Source: Pseudomonadota bacterium
Lineage (GTDB): Bacteria; Pseudomonadota; Gammaproteobacteria; Burkholderiales; Burkholderiaceae_D
Length of the DNA: 10,456 bases
Assembly (NCBI GenBank): GCA_023416415.1
Contig: JAEZHR010000044.1
Coordinates: forward strand, 1 to 10,456
Direction: 5' to 3'
The translations under genes were made by a program, and so were the position numbers. The notes below the pieces were generated by a model that was not told where the DNA came from, did no database searches, and saw only the letters and a list, made by a program, of their open reading frames with translations. Below, in pieces: positions 7,399 through 10,456 of this stretch (its first letter is position 1; every line of letters starts with the position of its first letter).

Positions 7399-7407
7399 AT
7401 TATCGCA
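7399..7407 (-). promoter_or_regulatory. Extended -10 promoter element for the regulator-kinase operon
   Basis: Read on the minus strand, 7407-7399 is TGCGATAAT, an extended -10 (TGn plus GATAAT). The hexamer ends 6 nt before the ATG at 7392, so +1 falls on the A of the start codon. No -35 match is evident, as often seen with extended -10 promoters, and no Shine-Dalgarno is present. This points to a leaderless mRNA. Confidence 0.45.
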
Positions 7408-7463
7408 AGTCCGGTGGCCGGGAGTGCCCGCGATTGTAGCGCTGTGTTTCGAAGGAACGTCCT

Positions 7464-7504
7464 GATACATGTCGATACAAACAAGGTCCGGCATGACATG
7501 TAGC
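7464..7504. promoter_or_regulatory. Repeated GATACA/ACATGT elements, candidate response-regulator operator
   Basis: Within the 206-bp gap between the divergent regulator and Spy-like genes, GATACA occurs at 7464-7469 and 7474-7479, a direct repeat with a 10-bp period. GATACATGTC (7464-7473) is repeated inverted, with one mismatch, at 7495-7504 (GACATGTAGC), 31 bp centre to centre. OmpR-type regulators bind tandem half-sites about 10-11 bp apart, so this is a reasonable operator candidate for autoregulation or Spy-like gene control. Binding is inferred only. Confidence 0.35.
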
Positions 7505-7598
7505 GTTACGCAGATGACACGCTCGAGATACTTGGTCCCGGCATCATGACAAGCGACCGGGGATTTTCCCGTTCGCAAACTGGAGCAAAGGAAAGACC

Positions 7599-8123
7599 AT
7601 GACTACGACTATTCGCAAGCAATTTCTGATCGGTGCGACTGCATTGGGACTGACCTTCGGTGCGCTGTCGGTGCATGCCAGCCCGCCTGAGGGCCCGGGA
7701 AACCGCGGCGAACAACGGGCCGAACGGATGAAGGAGCGCATGGAAAAGCGTAGCGAGGATCTGCGCGCCAAGCTGAACCTGAATGCCGAACAGCAGAAGG
7801 CATGGGAAGCATACATTGCGGCAATGAAGCCTGCCCAACAACAACCGCAGCGTCCTTCACGGGAAGAGATGGCGAAGCTGACTGCCCCTGAACGCATGGA
7901 ACGTACGCTTCAGATGATGCAGCACGCCGAGCAGCAGATGGCCAAGCGCGTGGCAGCCACGCGCGACTTCTATGCCGTGCTCACGCCTGAACAGCGCAAG
8001 GTGTTCGACGAGAACTTCAGCATGGCACAGGGTCCTGACCGCAAGGCTCCCCAGGAAAAGGGGCATAAAGGCAAGGGGCACAATGGCGAAGGCCGGGGCG
8101 GCGAGGGCCGGGGCAGCAAGTAA
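7599..8123 (+). CDS. Periplasmic Spy/CpxP-like LTxxQ-motif protein
   Basis: This is a 174-aa exported protein. ATG 7599 is preceded by AAGGAA (7588-7593) at good spacing. A Sec signal peptide (residues 1-27) has a basic n-region, a hydrophobic core and a VHA cleavage site. The mature part is highly charged and helical, with two LTxxQ-type motifs: LNLNAEQQKAWE (59-70) and LTPEQRKVFD (128-137). Spy and CpxP are small periplasmic helical proteins; Spy is an ATP-independent chaperone and CpxP a feedback inhibitor of CpxA. The divergent position next to an OmpR-type regulator and kinase matches the cpxP/cpxRA layout, suggesting it is induced by, and may modulate, that system. The C-terminus (154-173) is an unusual Gly-rich pentapeptide repeat with two histidines. 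Metal-sensing CnrX/ZraP-like relatives are an alternative; only weak primary similarity can be judged here. Confidence 0.82.
   Translation: MTTTIRKQFLIGATALGLTFGALSVHASPPEGPGNRGEQRAERMKERMEKRSEDLRAKLNLNAEQQKAWEAYIAAMKPAQQQPQRPSREEMAKLTAPERMERTLQMMQHAEQQMAKRVAATRDFYAVLTPEQRKVFDENFSMAQGPDRKAPQEKGHKGKGHNGEGRGGEGRGSK
8058..8117 (+). repeat. Four-copy 15-bp tandem repeat inside the Spy-like gene
   Basis: Four in-frame 15-bp units encode KGHKG, KGHNG, EGRGG and EGRGS. Units 1-2 are nearly identical to each other, as are units 3-4 (GAAGGCCGGGGCGGC and GAGGGCCGGGGCAGC), pointing to duplication of two ancestral units. Because the unit is a multiple of three, copy-number changes would keep the frame. 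Confidence 0.8.
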
Positions 8124-8147
8124 ATCCCCGGGTGTCAGATCTCCCGG

Positions 8148-8182
8148 TGTCGCCGGGCGGGCGCATGTCTGGCCCGGCGACA
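8148..8182. terminator. Strong hairpin between convergent genes, likely bidirectional terminator
   Basis: TGTCGCCGGGC (8148-8158) and GCCCGGCGACA (8172-8182) form a perfect 11-bp GC-rich stem with a 13-nt loop, in the 67-bp gap between the convergent Spy-like and NADH dehydrogenase genes. No T-tract follows on either strand, so it is not a canonical intrinsic terminator; it may block read-through or protect 3' ends. Smaller alternative stems (CCGGG at 8128-8132 with CCCGG at 8143-8147) overlap it. Confidence 0.55.
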
Positions 8183-8190
8183 TGCATCGC

Positions 8191-9519
8191 TCAGTGCAGC
8201 TTGATGCGCGGACTTTGCACCCGCGCAATCAGGTCTGCCCAGGTGGCCAGCCATGTATGAAACAGGCCGGTCACCGTGATCTGGTGACTCTTGCGCAGCC
8301 ACCAGTACATCCATTTCGCAATACGCCCCTCGATGAACAGCGAACCCTGGGTGATCGCGCCCATCAGGCTGCCCACCGTGCTGTAGCCGCCCAGTGAAAC
8401 CAGGGAGCCGTAGTCACGGTATCTGAACTCCAGCAGGGGGCGTCCTTCCAGCATGCGTTCGAGCGACCTGGCCAGCGTCTGCGCTTCCTGGTGCGCTGCT
8501 TGCGCACGTGGCGGAACCGGTGGCTCGCCCTCGGCCTGAGGAATCGCGGCACAATCCCCGATGGCGAAGATCGACGGATCGCGCGTGGTCTGCATTGTCC
8601 GGTACGTGACGAGCTGGTTGATGCGATTGGTCTCCAGGCCGGCCAGATCCTTGACGAAATCGGCGACCTTGATGCCTGCCGCCCAGACAATGAGATCGCT
8701 CGGTATGAAGGTGCCGCTGCCCATGCGCACGCCTTCCTTCGTCACTTCCACCACTTTTTCATTCACGTAGACTTCGATGTCCAGTGCGTTCAGTTCCTGC
8801 ATGACCGAGCCGGCCAGGCGCTCGGGCAGCATCTGCAGCAGGCGCGGTGCGGCATCGACGATGACGATGCGCAGGTCATGCTGCGGATCGAAACTGGCAA
8901 TGCCGTAGCTGGAAATCACGCTGGCGGTCAGATGAAGTTCAGCCGAGAGTTCGACCCCGGTGGCACCCCCGCCGATGATGGTGACGGTAAAGGGGTGTTC
9001 ACCGGATGCCCCGGCATGCGCTTGCGCGCGTAGGGCTGCATTGACCAGACGCCGGTGGAATCTTTCCGCCGCGGGCAGCGAGTCGAGCATGATCGCGTGC
9101 TCGCGCGCGCCCGGCGTATTGAAGTCGTTGGTCTGGCTGCCGAGGGCCAGCACCAGGGTGTCATAGGCCACGGTCTGGGGGGGCAGCACTTCCTGTCCAT
9201 CCTCGTCAGAAATCGGCGCCAGATGGATTTCCTTCTTTTCCCGGTCCAGTCCTTCCATGCGCCCGAGCCGGAAACTGAAATGGTTCTTGCGCGCCAGTGC
9301 CATGTACTCCATTTCATCGGCATGCGTGTCGAGCGTGCCGGCCGCGACCTGATGCAGCAGGGGTTTCCAGAGGTGGGTACGCGCGGCGTCGATCAGCACG
9401 ATCTCGGCGCGTTTGCGGCGACCCAGGCGGCGACCGAGACGCACGGCCAGTTCGATGCCGCCTGCGCCGCCGCCGACGATGACGATGCGATGCAGGCTGC
9501 CCTTGGTTGAAAGCGTCAC
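8191..9519 (-). CDS. ndh: Type II NADH dehydrogenase (NDH-2 family flavoprotein)
   Basis: NDH-2 is a single-subunit, non-proton-pumping NADH:quinone oxidoreductase on the cytoplasmic face of the inner membrane. The 442-aa protein starts at GTG 9519-9517, supported by AGGGAG (minus strand, 9531-9526) at 6-nt spacing. It has the FAD-binding GGGAGG (16-21), a second Rossmann motif GGGATG (183-188) for NADH, the FAD-contacting IGDCA (320-324) and the quinone-site AQAAHQ (339-344). The C-terminal segment (about 395-430) is rich in W, Y, L and K/R, typical of the amphipathic membrane anchor. Length is close to E. coli Ndh (434 aa). It is divergent from a flavoprotein gene with an FNR-type box between them, so oxygen regulation is possible. 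Sulfide:quinone reductase is unlikely because its paired redox cysteines are absent. Confidence 0.92.
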   Translation of the reverse strand: MTLSTKGSLHRIVIVGGGAGGIELAVRLGRRLGRRKRAEIVLIDAARTHLWKPLLHQVAAGTLDTHADEMEYMALARKNHFSFRLGRMEGLDREKKEIHLAPISDEDGQEVLPPQTVAYDTLVLALGSQTNDFNTPGAREHAIMLDSLPAAERFHRRLVNAALRAQAHAGASGEHPFTVTIIGGGATGVELSAELHLTASVISSYGIASFDPQHDLRIVIVDAAPRLLQMLPERLAGSVMQELNALDIEVYVNEKVVEVTKEGVRMGSGTFIPSDLIVWAAGIKVADFVKDLAGLETNRINQLVTYRTMQTTRDPSIFAIGDCAAIPQAEGEPPVPPRAQAAHQEAQTLARSLERMLEGRPLLEFRYRDYGSLVSLGGYSTVGSLMGAITQGSLFIEGRIAKWMYWWLRKSHQITVTGLFHTWLATWADLIARVQSPRIKLH

Positions 9520-9558
9520 GTGATTCTCCCTGTTGCGGCTGAAGATGATGTGATTGCC

Positions 9559-9567
9559 ATTCTATCA
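9559..9567 (-). promoter_or_regulatory. Extended -10 promoter element for the NDH-2 gene
   Basis: On the minus strand 9567-9559 reads TGATAGAAT, an extended -10 (TGn plus TAGAAT, 5/6 to consensus). It implies a start near 9552 and a 32-nt leader containing the AGGGAG ribosome binding site. No good -35 is seen. A GGTGC-A-GCACC palindrome (9575-9585) lies just upstream. The FNR-type box centre would be near -84. Confidence 0.45.
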
Positions 9568-9629
9568 ATGGCTTGGTGCAGCACCTTGTCCTGGCGGGTT
9601 CGGGGTGCAGCGCAGGGCTTCGGACGCTG

Positions 9630-9643
9630 TTGACCCAGATCAA
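9630..9643. promoter_or_regulatory. FNR/Anr-type binding site
   Basis: TTGACCCAGATCAA matches the FNR/Anr consensus TTGAT-N4-ATCAA at 9 of 10 defined positions; read on the other strand it is TTGATCTGGGTCAA, a form typical of Anr/Dnr sites. Its centre (9636.5) is 41.5 bp upstream of the +1 implied by the extended -10 of the downstream flavoprotein gene, the standard class II activator position. It could also influence the divergent NDH-2 gene. Confidence 0.75.
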
Positions 9644-9662
9644 TTACATCGCCAATAGCGCT

Positions 9663-9671
9663 TGCTACATT
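9663..9671 (+). promoter_or_regulatory. Extended -10 of the flavoprotein gene promoter
   Basis: TGCTACATT is a TGn extension plus TACATT (4/6 to consensus). It implies +1 at about 9678 and a 25-nt leader containing AAGGA (9693-9697) before GTG 9703. The -35 region is occupied by the FNR-type box, as expected for an activator-dependent promoter. Confidence 0.5.
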
Positions 9672-9702
9672 CGCTCGTCATTTCACGACTGCAAGGATCT
9701 CC

Positions 9703-10456
9703 GTGCTGCACACCGCACTCGAACACCTCAGGCTCAAGGGCAGGCAACTGCTCCCCATCGTGCAGGGAGGCATGGGCGTCGGCATCTCCGCTCACCGGTT
9801 GGCGGGGAATGTCGCCAGGCTCGGTGGCGTGGGCACGATCTCCAGTGTTGACCTGCGACGCCATCATCCCGATCTGATGGCCGAAACCGGCAAATCGCGT
9901 GACAAGGCGCTGATCGACCATGCAAACCTGATCGCACTGGACCGCGAGATCAAGGCAGCCAAGGAACTCGCCCAAGGCTGCGGCATGATTGCTGTAAACG
10001 TCATGCGTGCAGTGGCCGAATATGCCCGTTACGTGCGCCAGTCCTGCGAAAGCGGGGCGGACGCAGTCGTGGTTGGCGCCGGACTGCCGCTCGACCTGCC
10101 GGAGTTGACGGCGGATCATCCGCAGGTGGCACTGGTGCCCATCCTGTCCGACGTGCGCGGCATCGGGCTGATTCTCAAGAAGTGGATGCGCAAGAATCGC
10201 TTGCCGGATGCGATCGTGATCGAGAATCCGCGTTACGCGGCTGGGCATCTCGGCGCGGCGAAGATCGTGGACGTCGACCAGCCGCATTACGCGTTTCCGT
10301 CAGTCCTGGAAGGCACGCAGGCGTTGTTTCGCGAGCTCGGCATCGAGCGCGAACGTATTCCGCTGGTGGCGGCTGGTGGCGTGCATACGCCGGAGCAGGT
10401 GCGCGAACTGCTCCGCATGGGCGCCTCGGCAGTTCAGCTCGGCACTGCCTTCGCAG
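9703..10456 (+). CDS. Nitronate monooxygenase-family FMN protein, 3' end truncated by the window edge
   Basis: The frame is open from GTG 9703 (AAGGA at 9693-9697, 5-nt spacing) to the right edge, 251 codons with no stop. The sequence follows the nitronate monooxygenase/2-nitropropane dioxygenase TIM-barrel family, FMN-dependent enzymes that oxidise alkyl nitronates: PIVQGGMGVGIS (18-29), a GGVGTISS loop (41-48), AAGHLGA (179-185) with candidate catalytic H182, and the FMN phosphate-binding AAGGVHTPEQV (223-233) and MGASAVQLGTAF (239-250). FabK-type enoyl-ACP reductases and PfaD-like proteins share these motifs, so the substrate is uncertain. The gene is preceded by a class II FNR-type promoter, implying induction at low oxygen, and is divergent from an NDH-2 gene. 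Confidence 0.85.
   Translation, partial: MLHTALEHLRLKGRQLLPIVQGGMGVGISAHRLAGNVARLGGVGTISSVDLRRHHPDLMAETGKSRDKALIDHANLIALDREIKAAKELAQGCGMIAVNVMRAVAEYARYVRQSCESGADAVVVGAGLPLDLPELTADHPQVALVPILSDVRGIGLILKKWMRKNRLPDAIVIENPRYAAGHLGAAKIVDVDQPHYAFPSVLEGTQALFRELGIERERIPLVAAGGVHTPEQVRELLRMGASAVQLGTAFA

Noticed and set aside
7454..7480. ECF/RpoE-like -35 GGAAC upstream of the Spy-like gene
   Set aside because: GGAACGT is present, but no matching -10 lies 16-17 bp downstream, so a sigma-E promoter is not supported.
7393..7578. N-terminal extension of the response regulator from a start at 7578
   Set aside because: The extra 62 residues have no receiver-like content, overlap the intergenic repeats, and OmpR-family proteins normally start right before the first beta strand, as ATG 7392 does.
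1..10456. Mobile element, defence island, CRISPR array or prophage
   Set aside because: No transposase, integrase, array-like spaced repeats or composition shift was seen; gene content and order are those of a conserved chromosome core.

Overview
The window looks like a chromosomal segment of a GC-rich betaproteobacterium, most likely Burkholderiales and possibly Oxalobacteraceae-like. This placement is inferred from gene order, protein character and codon bias; no rRNA or marker search was possible. No tRNA, rRNA, CRISPR array, insertion sequence or phage gene is visible, and base composition looks uniform, so this reads as core genome rather than an island.

Left part (1-5307). A truncated ygfZ (minus strand) is divergent from a plus-strand housekeeping cluster: mltG, tmk, holB, pilZ, a tatD-family nuclease, and an exported ankyrin-repeat protein. 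The order mltG-tmk-holB-(pilZ)-tatD is the one known from E. coli and Pseudomonas, with pabC missing from the front. The genes are tightly packed: tmk/holB share a GTGA overlap and tatD/ankyrin share an ATGA overlap. The cluster joins peptidoglycan chain termination, dTTP synthesis, replication clamp loading, type IV pilus assembly and DNA quality control.

Middle part (5308-8190). A minus-strand two-component system (OmpR-family regulator followed by an EnvZ-like histidine kinase, again with a GTGA overlap) converges on the ankyrin gene. It is divergent from a small periplasmic Spy/CpxP-like LTxxQ protein. The layout is the same as E. coli cpxP/cpxRA, which suggests an envelope-stress or metal-stress circuit. 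The 206-bp shared intergenic region holds repeated GATACA/ACATGT elements that are candidate operators. The Spy-like protein ends in a four-copy pentapeptide repeat encoded by a 15-bp tandem repeat.

Right part (8191-10456). A minus-strand type II NADH dehydrogenase is divergent from a truncated nitronate monooxygenase-family flavoprotein. Their 183-bp intergenic region carries a near-perfect FNR/Anr box centred exactly 41.5 bp upstream of the start site implied by an extended -10 element, so an oxygen-responsive class II promoter is predicted for the flavoprotein gene.

No new multigene system is evident. The most interesting signals are regulatory: the FNR-type promoter, the Cpx-like divergent circuit with repeated operator-like motifs, and three genes whose -10-like hexamers sit 6-7 nt before the start codon, suggesting leaderless transcripts.
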